64,000 nt of DNA from Linanthus parryae (GCA_023055425.1 JALGPY010000003.1:16675001-16739000), one strand, 5' to 3'. Positions 24,937 to 35,510 are shown, counted from the first letter of the stretch. A program made the numbers and translations. Notes: a model not told the origin generated them from the sequence alone.

Positions 24937-25590
24937 TTATCGCAAGACTTTCCTCTCCATAAAATAATGATAGATAAGCCCACGAATGTCTATTCTCTTT
25001 TCAGACCAAAGACAAAAAGTCATGGTGCACAACTTGAACGTAAATTTAGGTTGAGTCACTCCTATCACCCAGTTCTCTAAACGTCCGTAGATCCACCTCG
25101 CTCGTGGAAGCACAAACTTTATAGGCACCAACCACCGGGGTAAAACCTATATCTCCTTCTTGTGGGCCCCCACTACTCCCTCGAAACAAAACTGACTCAC
25201 GACCTCCACAATGTCCGGCCTCCGGATCATGTCTGGTACACACACGCTTTCTTCAGGGGGATAAAACATACGGCCGCACCAGTATGAATGTGCCCCGACA
25301 AATATAAGTCGCACGTTGCAACTCTCCCCTTCCGCGAGTATTTAGAAACTATCTCCCTCGCGAGATCAGAACTCGACCTTCCCTTACAAAGCTTAACCAA
25401 TTGTGCATCTTCTCCTTGTCGAAAATGCTCTTCATCTCATACGGGCATTTTATCATCCATTGGAAAGGGTTTCTCCGGTGCCCCCTCTCGTTTCAAAAAT
25501 TATTCAGCATGGAACTCTTGGTGAGCCTTGGATGAGAAGACAGAATCATGGCATGGTACCCAATTTGTTACACCTGACATCCATATAATG
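24937..25590 (-). pseudogene. degenerate coding-like segment, family not recognised
   Basis: On the minus strand the composition is more GC-rich than its surroundings, and it reads as protein-like text in pieces separated by stops and frame changes. From high to low coordinates the pieces include SGVTNWVPCHDSVFSSKAHQ, DLYLSGHIHTGAAVCFIPLK, then FRGSSGGPQEGDIGFTPVVG and LPRARWIYGRLENWVIGVTQ. I do not recognise the family. It may be a decayed host gene or the captured gene of a transposon. Confidence 0.3.
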
Positions 25591-25904
25591 GCCGTGGGAC
25601 AAGGTACCTGAGTTATACACTCTCAGGGTCCTGAATAAAACCGTAAGTGAGATCCAACAACAACAATCTTCTGCTCAGTGTAGCTCAAGAACTCAGTCAT
25701 TCATTCATCACATCTTTCACGGTAAAAGTGAAATTTGAAGGATGGTATCAATTTTCAACCAAATTTTCATGTCTCTAGTAACACATTCATCTAACAAGAG
25801 AAGGCCATATTTGTTGATGAAAGCAAGTACAATTGCAAGGATCAAGTCACAAAAGAAATGAAATTTATGATGAATCGCTTATCAAATTACACATTTGATA
25901 ATGA

Positions 25905-25927
25905 GGGGGGGGGGGGGGGGGGGGGGG
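25905..25927 (+). repeat. poly-G tract, 23 nt
   Basis: An uninterrupted run of 23 G in AT-rich sequence about 130 bases past the end of the Di19 gene. Such runs form G-quadruplexes readily and are also a common place for sequencing or assembly error. Confidence 0.8.
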
Positions 25928-26058
25928 CATGAATTGGATTGAGTACAATTCGAAGTCATGATCTATATGAAATTCATCCACACCACTCACAGGGAACTAA
26001 AACTAAATTTTGATGTTATTTTCTACTTTGGGCATCTTGACGCCGTCTTTCTGCTTCA

Positions 26059-26168
26059 TTAGTCGCCTAACAAAGTTGAGGCCACCACATCCTGGATAAA
26101 AGCAGCTCTTCCGGCAGCCTGTTTCATCCTTTTCTCTCGCTCTTCTTGACTTAATGAAGGATCATAAC

Positions 26169-26236
<68 letters not shown>

Positions 26237-29200
26237 AACATCTCACACAACTCATGAAACAGCAAGCAAATAAGGCCCATGGTAAGCAAATGATGGCAAA
26301 AGAAGAACAATGTCAAGAGCATCTCCAATGAGGTGTTCCATCAAACATCTCAGGCAGCTCATAAAACAGCAAGCATATAAAGCGCATGGTATGGAAATGA
26401 TGCCGGAGCGAATGAGAAGAAAAATGTCATATTGGTGCGATAAACACTAAAAAAACATCAATAACCCAGATACTAGGCTACAGTTTTGGCATAACTACTA
26501 AAGTTCATCCGAATCAGTAGTGTCAGGTCAAGATCAAAGGATAAACCTACTGTGAATACTGGGAAGAAAAACTAAAACAGAAAGAACCAGCTCTCATAGT
26601 TACCAAGGGTTATGAGGGATTTCTTTATGAGAGGATCCAAACCCGGCATGTGTAGAGCTGTCAAGTGGGCCGGGGGACCGCCAAACCCGCCGGCCTGTCT
26701 CACTCTTGAACTAGCCCGGAGCAAGACCAGGTGGTCCAGGACCGAGTACTAGGTGGTCCGGGCCGGTTTGGGATGTGGAGGACCGGCACGTGTCAAGCCC
26801 AGGACCGTCACAGGACCTAGGCCGGCCCAGGAACGGCCCAGAACTGGACCGGCAGCATGTTATGTTTTTCCGGTTATTTTGACCATCCTAAGACCAACTT
26901 TTATGTGCTTTTCAAGTCACAACTATAGTGATGTCCATCTATTTGCACGTATAACTTCGGGTTTCTTCTAACTTAAGACTATCAAGGTGAAGTGGTGAAC
27001 ATAGTAAAATGTTAGATCACAATACCACCATTCTGGACTGGAACAGTACTGTACCATGTGAGATAATTGTGTTTTAATTCTAGGGAAGTCTACTAATTCA
27101 CACGCGCACGCGCGCGCCAGGGTTTCAAATAAAGGCCGTTACCGTTACGTTATGGCCGATATTTAACTGAAAAGGTGGTGGCCGAGTCCGATACACCCGA
27201 TACGGTTCACGTGAATCATATTCACAAGTGACACGGCCGATACGCACCGACATCCTCATGTAACGGCCGATACGCACCGATATCCTGGCGATACACCCAA
27301 TACGCTGTATCCTCATCATATTAATTTGTTTATAATGAAGTGTACAATGTCTAATTGTCTAAAAACTAGTTAGGCATGGCCTCAAGGACTAGTACATGAG
27401 TACAAATATATTAGATACACAAAACATTCTCTTAAAAATACTTTTTGCATCTTAAAACGATTATTTAAGATTCACGCGTTCAGTTCCCGATTCCCGTTAC
27501 AGTTTCTCCGATACGGACCAATTCCGTTAACCGCGACCGGAAACGAAACGTCGGCCGATACCGTTATTTAAAACCATGGCGCGCGCACACATTTTTACAT
27601 ATATAATAATTAAACACCGGTTCAGGATCAGCCGGGACCGAACCGCCCCGCACAGAGTGGTCTGGTCCTGTACGATGATGGAACGGTTAGAGCATATCGA
27701 AATTCCTAACTGGACCAGGACTGGCTCGGTTGAGTCCAGGACCGACCCAGGCCCGGTGGTCCTCTCTCAGCCGGTCCGGTCCGAGCCGGTTAGGACTGGT
27801 TGACAGCTCGAGCAACCGAGCACGGTTTGCGTATGTTATGAAACCGAAATTGCATGGACACTAAGGCACAATTCAAATTTACCTGGGACATTTTTACAAT
27901 TCTAGCAAGGGCACTAGTGAAAAGTTTATGCAAAAAAGGGGTAAAATTGTATCTTTTTAGAAAACGGGTAGGGCACGTGCCCACCCTTGCCCAGGGTTGG
28001 CTCCGACCCTGCTCACACCTTCTACCTATGTGGCTATGTATTCTCGCACCTATGACAATGCATTCATCTGCACTCCCTTAGACCAATCAACTGCTTTTGC
28101 AGTCAGCAAATAGGTTTCTATGGCCTTCCCCCCATTGTTCTCCAAGAGACCACGGAAACTCTCTTATCAGTAATCCCTTTTGTATCATGGGGCACACATT
28201 GACAACATTTTAATAGTATTTTAACTACTTACAAATAAAATAAATTGACAAGGTAGTCACTTTGGTAAGGGTGATACAGCTCCCAAACTCCATCTAGTTT
28301 GTTTCTAGACAAACAAAAACACTTACTTCGAGCATCTCCACCTAAAAAAAATGCAGGGTATCAATCATTCACTCGATGAAATCTTAGCATGAGGTCAGCT
28401 AAAGCTTTTTAAGAATGTTTTAACTGTACTCACGCTCGATGACATTAGTATATATTTCAAATCAGGGCTCTTATTAATTTAAGCTAGTTGGAAATAAGAT
28501 AGTTTTCTTTTACCATGCAAGACATGTTTAGATTTTCTCCTTTGCTTTAACTGAAGTCACTTCAGATGCAGATGCACAAACATAGTTCCCAAAAGGAAAG
28601 CCAACGATCATTCTAAATTGAATAGCAAGATTCAGTACCTTGCTTTCCATATATGCGACGGCGCCACCGTTTTACTAGAACTGTCATCAGCCCCCAATAG
28701 CACAGATTTCGAATTATCATCCAATTCAGATGCTGAAAAGTTCAAAATAAGTGAGGAAAGGAATGGATCAGCAACCACGTTCGATGAACTTGTGGGGGCT
28801 GACCGATGTGCGCCACCTCCTAGAAGAACCTGCAGATGAGCCTCGCGAAGATCCCTCCCAAGGAGAGACAGAGCTTGACTGCTGGGAATAGCAACTCTTC
28901 GTAATCTGCGACGTCTCTGCATGTGATATTTAGTCAAGAAAGAACTGAACCCATAATGAGGTTTATTATTTAATGATGTTTGATGTTTTCCATGATTAAA
29001 GTAGATATTGACAAATAGTACAAAGGAAGGATATCTTGAATAAGTGTGCATGCTGCAAAGTTATATGACTTAACATGTCCTTCGAAACTCTAAGAGAGCA
29101 TACTGGACAAACCTGCAAGGCAAAATGGGGGCAGAATGAGATTCTCGAGATCGCTTGTAAGAAATAAAAACAAGTAAACGAAAAAATCATTTCAAAGTTA

Positions 29201-31815
29201 AGCCACTTGTTTTGGTGACCAGCAAATAATACTTTCAAGTTTCCCAGACCTCAAGGCTCAAAAGTTACCTCTATATACAACACTGCTCAAAATGTTTGAT
29301 GTTTTGTATCAAGAACAGTTTACAGAACAGCTTTGAACTATCCTTAACACTCCAAAGAGATAGATATCAAGCTGAAGGCCGGCCAAGCTAGTGGTGATAC
29401 CTTTACTCAGGAAGGCACAGGAACTTGTGTTTTGGAGACAGAAAAACAGACTTGATAGGCATTACCACTCGAGACTATTGGATGATATAGATTCAGCTAC
29501 ACTTTGACTAGCAAAATGATATAGAGACTTGTTCTTTTTTTTTCATGAATTTGTAATGTTAAGATTACTCTACAACGTTATGAAGAGATTAACGAGCTCT
29601 TGTATCGTTTAGCCAGTCAATTCACCTCCGCAAAACACTTGGAAAAATAGCAGGAAACTCATTTCGGAACAGAGAGAGTAGGTATGTTCTACATATGGAA
29701 GTTCCAACCATGATGGAACCATTGCGCAAGTGGAATCCCAATTTTCCATTAGTAGGTAGCTCGTCCTCTAAAAACAAACCATTTGATGCCATTTACCTTA
29801 CCTCTAAGCAGCTAAACCTTGGGACTTCACTTAATTTGTCCCTAAAAACACACCATTGTTTTGGTAGGTGTCATAGGTATCATGTGTGAGCGGATTGTCC
29901 CACATCGGGTTTCCACATGTCTAAAGTTCATATATGTTGAGATGTCCCACATTGGACAATCAAGAAGAAGAATATAATTAATAAGTATCATGGGCTACTC
30001 CCCTCATTGCCAATTGGTTTTGAGGTGGAACCCCATGGATTCTAACATGGTATCAGAGCGGGTTACCGATCTCGTCTCAAAAACCCAAAACAGCTGCCGT
30101 CCAAGAGGATCGACCGCGTCGTTCCCTCCACCGTCGGCCAGACAAAAAAGATCCACGTGTAGGCCAAAGAATGCCACACGTGAGGGGGCGTGTTGAGATG
30201 TCCCACATTGGACAATCAAGAAGAAGAAATATAATTAATAAGTATCATGGGCTACTCCCCTCATTGCCAATTGGTTTTGAGGTGGAACCCCATGGATTCT
30301 AACAATATAGTATGATCAGGACCCTAACTCACAAGGTCCCCTTTGGGTAAGTGGGTGTCCCAAATCATACTTATATATGGTGCTCCTCTCTCGTGGTGCA
30401 TAATTTCCCAAGAAGTGGTATCAGAGCGTGGTTCGTGCGCATTGCCCTGGTGAATCGAATGTTGAGATGTGCGGTGTTCTCGTGGATGAGTCTTCCATGA
30501 GCGGTGGACCTGGTGTTCTTGCAGACAGTCAAATTCCTATGTTGCTCTAGCAGGTGGTCCGGTGCACTCTCACAAAGGTGATTCCAAGAAATTCGACGAA
30601 TGTTTCCGAGCGTGGGGGAGCATGTTGAATGTTGGAGGGCTCACACATGAAGGGGGAGATTGTTAGGTATCATGTGTGAGCGGTTTGTCCCACATCTGGA
30701 TGTTACTCTCACAAAGGTGATTCCAAGAAATTCGACGAATGTTTCCGAGCGTGGGGGAGCATGTTGAATGTTGGAGGGCTCACACATGAAGGGGGAGATT
30801 GTTAGGTATCATGTGTGAGCGGATTGTCCCACATCTGGATGTTGGACAGATGTCTAAAGTTCATATAGTATGATTTGGACCTTGACTCATAAGGTTGGCC
30901 TTTTGGATAAGCGGGTGTCCCAAATCATGCTATGGTGCTCCGCCACACAGAGATACATTTTTTTTTTTCTCTAACCTTTTGCTAAAGCAATTCTACTATG
31001 AAAAAGATGAGGAGCGCCACCAAGTGAAGAAGAACAAAATTGGTCTCAACTCCAAACCAACTTTCATATTAAGAGGGTGTTCATCATACATAGAAGAAGC
31101 TTTCTTCATCCTATCATTACTGGTAACACAATCAATTAAGCCTTACCTACCGACTTAAAACCACGCCATCAACAAAAATTGACCAGCAAACCCCCCAAGA
31201 CAGTGACATTTCAACATGGCCTAACAAACGTTCCAACACAAACAGAACCAAGTCTCAACAACAACAACAACAAAATCAGATTTCAATCATTACCCAAAGA
31301 TTCAATTACCACCCACTTTGTGATGATTAACAGAGAGAGATATCACAACTTTTTGTTAGCAATCCAATTCGGTGAAATAAAGCCCAAAAGATCCCACTTT
31401 CCTAACATAAAAAAGCAAATCAGGCACAACCCAGAAACGGAAACATAGTACTAAATAGGGAAACAAACAAACTCACGGCGATTTTGGACTCGCACGAGTG
31501 TTCATCCTCGAGATGCGAGCAGAGAGACGCGATGTCGAAGTCGTCGTAGCAGTACGGACAAGGGAAATCTGGCCGCACGTCGTCCTCCACCTCGAAATCA
31601 TCGATGCTCAACCGATCTGAAAACCAAGAAAAATGCAGAAACAGGGTCATATAAAGATTTGGATTTTTATCATTTTTTAACAAAGACAAGCACAGAGACT
31701 AATCGGAATCTTGAAACTGACCAGAACCCAGGTGGGTATTGGGATGGTTGTGGTGCTGCAAGGTGAATTGACGCTTGGCGGCGGCGAGGCGGGCGGTCCA
31801 GAAATCGGAATCCAT
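26059..31815 (-). CDS. Di19: Di19 family zinc-finger protein (dehydration-induced 19), five exons
   Basis: Coding exons on the minus strand: 31815-31722, 31616-31477, 29112-29035, 28922-28639, 26167-26059, 705 nt in total for 234 residues, with phases agreeing at every junction. Exon 1 starts MDSDFWTARLAAAKRQ. Exon 2 holds LSIDDFEVEDDVRPDFPCPY and the first Di19 zinc finger (CPYC...H...H). Exon 3 holds the second (VCPVCSLRVSKDMLSHITLQ). Exon 4 begins MQRRRRLRRVAIP, a basic nuclear-localisation stretch, and continues SQALSLLGRDLREAHLQVLL. Exon 5 is the conserved tail DPSLSQEEREKRMKQAAGRA. Length and order match full-length plant Di19 proteins, nuclear regulators induced by drought and salt. 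Introns 1, 2 and 4 are GT-AG; intron 3 looks like a U12 AT-AC intron. Introns 2 and 4 are about 2.4 kb each and full of mobile elements. The start was chosen for its family-typical N-terminus. The gene appears intact. Confidence 0.92.
26172..26234 (-). repeat. (CT)31 microsatellite at the intron 4 acceptor
   Basis: A pure (AG)31 on the plus strand, read as (CT)31 on the gene strand, ending four bases before the exon 5 acceptor CAG. It occupies the position of the polypyrimidine tract of intron 4. Confidence 0.9.
26653..27811. mobile_element. hAT-like non-autonomous element in Di19 intron 4 (outer)
   Basis: Ends are inverted repeats TAGAGCTGTCAA and, reversed from the right, TCGAGCTGTCAA (11 of 12). 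The interior next to both ends is rich in GGACCGGCCC-type words. It is interrupted by a second element at 27118-27578. The 8-bp flanks do not match (GGCATGTG and GCAACCGA), so the exact borders or superfamily are not certain. Confidence 0.5.
27118..27578. mobile_element. hAT-like MITE nested in the outer element (inner)
   Basis: 461 bp with terminal inverted repeats CAGGGTTTCAAATA and (reversed right end) CATGGTTTTAAATA, flanked by an exact 8-bp duplication GCGCGCGC (27110-27117, 27579-27586), the hAT hallmark. The interior has several GGCCGATACGCACCGATA-like direct repeats. No coding capacity. Confidence 0.7.
28639..28922 (-). other. Di19 exon 4
   Basis: The acceptor is the AT-AC site at 28923 and the donor is GTACTG at 28638. 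It contributes residues 105-198 and two bases of codon 199, with the basic nuclear-localisation stretch at its start. Confidence 0.85.
28923..29034 (-). other. Di19 intron 3, U12-type AT-AC intron
   Basis: The 112-nt intron begins ATATCCTTCC, the U12 donor consensus ATATCCTT, and ends CAC. TTTCTTGAC, one mismatch from the U12 branch consensus TTCCTTRAC, ends 10 bases before the intron end. Splicing AAG to ATG gives FKMQRRRRLRR, matching the usual Di19 FKLQRRRRLRR. A GT-AG alternative using the nearby GTACTA donor and the CAG four bases downstream would create a TAG stop. Confidence 0.85.
29935..30304 (+). mobile_element. TRIM element, complete, nested in the outer TRIM
   Basis: Two LTRs of 113-114 bp (29935-30047, 30191-30304), TGTTGAGATGTCCCAC...TCTAACA, with PBS TGGTATCAGAGC at 30048-30059, about 140 bases of interior, and purine tract GAGGGGGCG before the right LTR. 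The target duplication ATATA flanks it (29930-29934, 30305-30309). The LTRs are almost identical, with one extra A in an A-run. Confidence 0.85.
30566..30843 (+). repeat. 139-bp tandem duplication in the outer TRIM
   Basis: Unit 1 (30566-30704) and unit 2 (30705-30843) are the same length and identical except for one visible change (CGGTTTG against CGGATTG). Each spans the end of the internal region, the purine tract and the first 44 bases of the LTR. Confidence 0.85.
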
Positions 31816-32100
31816 TGAAACCGTTGAAGGAGCTGTGAATTTGTGAAATGATTGAAGCAATGAATGGATGAAGGAGAGGAAGTTCTTGGTTTCGGCCGTT
31901 TGTTAAGTTTTATTTATTTGTTTGTTTTTTGTTAAAAAATCTAGGGGGAGAGTTAAGGAATGGGATTTGACTTTGTCTGCGTGTTGAGCAGAGAGACAGA
32001 GAAGAGAGGGGGACGAGGAAAGAGAAATTATATTTATCTGGACAGGGGGGAGAGAGAGGAGTTTCTTGTCTGAAAATAGATAAATTGAGGTTTGACCCCT
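31816..32100 (-). promoter_or_regulatory. Di19 promoter and 5' leader region
   Basis: Upstream of the ATG at 31815 the gene strand is CT/GA-rich, and a weak TATA-like AAATATAAT lies near 32030. The likely transcript start is about 180 bases before the ATG. Position inferred only from spacing and composition. Confidence 0.35.
31961..32013. repeat. 53-bp direct repeat, copy 1 (Di19 leader/promoter)
   Basis: Begins TGGGATTTGACTTTGT and ends GAGGGGGA. It is repeated at 33241-33293 with two substitutions. Confidence 0.85.
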
Positions 32101-32211
32101 TGATTGTATGACGTATTCTGCAGTGTACCCTCTCACTCTAGAAACCAAGTACAACAAGTGATGAGTTAATTGCACTCGTCTCCCTAAGACAAAGGGCTTG
32201 TTAGGGAAGTG

Positions 32212-32985
32212 GGTTTGGATAAAAGACACTTTCACCAACTCAGGTTTGATGCAAAGACACTTTAAGCGTTTCTTGTTTGGGAAAAGGCACTTCTGCGACT
32301 TTTGTCTTCCAAACGCCAGGACACTTAGAGCTAGTTTGATAATGTTTATGCGGCTAGCATAACTTCTTTCCCACGACAGAAGCAATTTTTATTGTAGGTT
32401 TGGTGAAAATATTTTTTGACTCTTTGGATAGTTTCTGATGTCTTAGGTTAGTTTAAAGGAAATAAGGGAATATGTTTTTCCGGAACCTGCTTATCAACAA
32501 TCGATTTTAACCTTGTAATTGTTAGAAGTTTCAATATTTATCTTTACGGAATAGATATGTGTCATATATTTTTGTCATTTTAGTCTCTCACAACAGGTTC
32601 ACAGTTGATTTTACCGAACACAAAATTATTATATCAATATTTTGCCAAAACTTTCATGTAATATATACCAAACAACATTTTATCTAAAATTCACATATGC
32701 TTTCCCACAGTGATTATCACACAGCAGCTTCTAGCACCATCACAACATTCATAAACTGGCCCTTACACTACCTTACTGTGTCATGTTATATTCTAAGAAA
32801 GTGAATTTGTCCCTGAAACTATTGCAGTGACATGCAACCACCCTAGACTGACGATGAAACAATTGGGGGTATAAATATTCTAAATTTTGACAGACAATAC
32901 GGGTAAAAGTGTCCATTCCCAAACTAAAAGGAGTGTAAGTGTCTCTGCAGCAAAATTGAGGTGGTGAAAGTGTCATCCCCTTTTA
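32212..32985. mobile_element. foldback/MITE-like element with long imperfect inverted repeats
   Basis: The left arm contains AAAGACACTTTCACCAACTC and the right arm, reversed, contains GATGACACTTTCACCACCTC. Similarity continues for about 90 bases with gaps. The interior is AT-rich. A related right half occurs at 60017-60270. No exact target duplication identified; borders approximate. Confidence 0.5.
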
Positions 32986-33240
32986 ATTTCTTAAAACTAA
33001 AAGCCGACTTGTTTGTGTGGTAGTATTTTTATTTTATTTTCGAACAGATCGGTGCCATGGTCTTGGTGTAACCAGGGCACTAGATTTGGTTTAGAGTTTT
33101 TTTTACACTAAACATACTTGCAAGATGCAGCTTGTGACAATAAACCGTTTACATTTATGGTTTTCCAATACAACGCCTACACTATTGCTTCTAGTGACGA
33201 CTAAACCTCAAATAGATAACATCGTTAGATAGAATAAAAA

Positions 33241-33293
33241 TGGGATTTGACTTTGTTTGCGTGTTGAGGAGAGAGACAGAGAAGAGAGGGGGA
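33241..33293. repeat. 53-bp direct repeat, copy 2
   Basis: Second copy of the Di19 leader segment, ending exactly at the first base before the Gypsy A LTR. Confidence 0.85.
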
Positions 33294-35442
33294 TGATAAC
33301 TTCCCACTAGGAGTTATCGGTGAGACCTACTTGAGGGGTATTGGTGTCATAAATGAGCGTTTTAGTCGGATTTCAGCCCGGATTAGCCTCAGAATTCACG
33401 ACTTATTATTTTGAGCTTCTTTATGTATAACTGCTTTATTCACGCATTTCGAGATATGATCACGGGTTTTTGTTCGTGTTGTTTATGCAGGAACATGATT
33501 TGTGCAGGAGCCGAGAATAAAGCAGGATTGCAGGGGCGAGAGCCGAGAGAGCTGAAGATGCCAGAACCGAGAATGATAGACATGCGCTCGATTGACAATA
33601 TCTTGAGCTCTACTTGGAGTTTTGAAGTGAAACCAGCGGCAGAAGAAAGAAGACGTCAAGGGCTTTCCGAAAATAGGCTATAATGCTTAAACGTAGTCCG
33701 GCCAAAAAATCGACTCCCGTCAAGTGTGGGTCCCAGGCCACGCCCAAGTGAGAAGTCTCGGTTCCCGGTGTCCAGATGCGTGAGAAACTATTTCATGTTC
33801 GTGACGATTTTCGGGACAGTTCTGACCCAGGGGTATTTTGGTCATTTGGCCGGGCCCGGGTTTTCGGAAGTCGAGTTTGGATTTTGGCGCCCAGATTCAG
33901 TCAACAATCTTTCTAGGACCAGCTCAGGATTTGGCAGAATTTGGAGCGGTTTTGACCCAGGGGTATTTTGGTAATTTTGACAAGTTTCGGGTCAAAATGC
34001 AGTCCGAGCAGAGAGGGTTCAGAAACCGGCCATAATGAGGACAGTAAGAGCTGCTGTCTGCGTATCTAACTTCCAGGTACGTAGGCAGATACGCAGCCCG
34101 AGGCAAGAGAAGTGCAGAAACGAGCCAAAAGCCCCTGTCTGCGTATCTAACTGTTAGCTACGCACCTGGGAGGTCCAGCTACGCAGCCAGCAGGATAGCT
34201 AGGTAGCTGGGAGGTCCAGCTACGCAGTCAGCAGGATAGCTACGCAGCCGGGAGACCCAGCCACGCAGCTGGGAGACCCAGCCACGCAGCCTGCAAATTA
34301 GCCACGCAGCTGGAAGACCCGGCCACGCATGCAGGGGGTTAGAGAGAGTTTTTGGGTGCAGGCAGAGTCCCTGTCTGCGTGGCTAACAGCCAGCTACGCA
34401 GTAGGGATGGAGACAACACGTTTTCCGAGGCGGTTTCGGCCAGTGGCAGTTTCGTAATTTCAGGCAGTTTTCCAGAAGCTTCTCAAGCACTATATAAAGG
34501 GACGTGCAGAACTCGTTTTGAATCCAACACACCCAAGGAGAATTCAGAGCATCCTCGGTGAGCACCGGAGCGCGAATCCAGAATCCACAACACTCGTTTG
34601 ATCTCACTATCTCTTTATTTCAGAACATTATTATTTAATTATGTCGTTTAGTAGCTAAACTGTTTACCTAGGTTCTCGGTGAAGCTAGGGTTTCGTATTC
34701 GGTATCTAGTTCTTTTCTTGACCATGAATTCATGATCTCAGGATCTTAATATCAGCAGTTTTATTCGTTATTCTGTCTTTGATTTTACTGTCATGCATGC
34801 TTGGCTTGATCACCCATAATTGCTATAGACCCGACCCGGTAGGTGAAAACGTCTGGTTAGGGTTAGAAAGATAAGACATAATTCAGCACCTTACCCTGAT
34901 AGGCCGACTAGCGAAGGGGAGTTAGGACTAGCCTGAAATCGTTTGACCAAATGTTAGAGAATCTGACCCCGGGCCTTTAGGACAAGTTAGAAACCCAAAC
35001 AGACTTTCAACGAGACTGCAGATTTAGGTAGCTTAACAGGATCCAAAAATCTGCAGAATTGTGATAACGTGCAGGAAAAGAAAAGATACTGCACAATTGG
35101 TACGTGGCACGGATAAGTGACTGGTGTGTGTTTTCATATCGGAAAAGAACCAAAAACTGCAGAGACCCTAGGGGATCCCGGGACCTAGTACCTTAAACCC
35201 TAGTTTCACAACTTTAGGATTATTCAGAAAATTCTCACAAAAATATTTACTTTTCAGTTATTTACATTCATTACGTATTTAGCAATCACAGTCTCAAACT
35301 TATTCCTCCTTTTTACACTTTGTTAGTTAAATTGATTACTTGAGAAACCCGTAATAGTCCTTGTGGGATCGATAATCTCAGTCGAAAATACTCTCTATAC
35401 TACTTGATTCGTATACTTGCGACTAGCACGCTAAGAAGCGCA
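33294..35442 (+). repeat. 5' LTR of Gypsy A
   Basis: 2149 bp, TGATAACT...GCGCA. A TATATAAA box lies at 34491-34498. Just upstream (about 34050-34410) is an array of at least ten CTACGCAG/CCACGCAG words with their complements CTGCGTA/CTGCGTG. Confidence 0.85.
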
Positions 35443-35451
35443 TAAAGTTTT

Positions 35452-35469
35452 TGGCGCCGTTGCCGGGGA
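35452..35469 (+). promoter_or_regulatory. primer-binding site of Gypsy A (tRNA-Asp type)
   Basis: TGGCGCCGTTGCCGGGGA, the primer site typical of Athila/Tat elements, nine bases after the proposed LTR end. Confidence 0.9.
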
Positions 35470-35507
35470 CTATATAGGGTCTATTAAGGTTTCAGGATTA
35501 GCTTTCG

Positions 35508-35510
<3 letters not shown>

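Larger units (their letters stand above)
29869..30944 (+). mobile_element. TRIM-like miniature LTR element, outer, in Di19 intron 2
   Basis: LTR-like ends start TGTCATAGGTATCATGTG (29869) and TGTTAGGTATCATGTG (30661 and 30800). After the left LTR a PBS TGGTATCAGAGC lies at 30416-30427, and a purine tract GAAGGGGGAGAT precedes the right LTR. There is no coding capacity, which defines a TRIM. The left LTR is interrupted by another TRIM (29935-30304). The end of the internal region plus LTR start is tandemly duplicated. The right end near 30944 is approximate. Confidence 0.65.

Noticed and set aside
26172..26328. Leu-Ser repeat extension of the last Di19 frame upstream of exon 5
   Set aside because: It is a translation of the (CT)n microsatellite in intron 4; the acceptor CAG just after it and family alignment place the exon start at 26167.
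28996..29238. Stand-alone 80-residue frame with a zinc-finger-like segment
   Set aside because: Only its middle 26 codons are Di19 exon 3; the rest is intron.
34050..34410. Possible CRISPR-like array of CTACGCAG repeats
   Set aside because: Repeats are only about 8 bases, spacers are irregular and similar to one another, and the array lies in a retrotransposon LTR of a plant.
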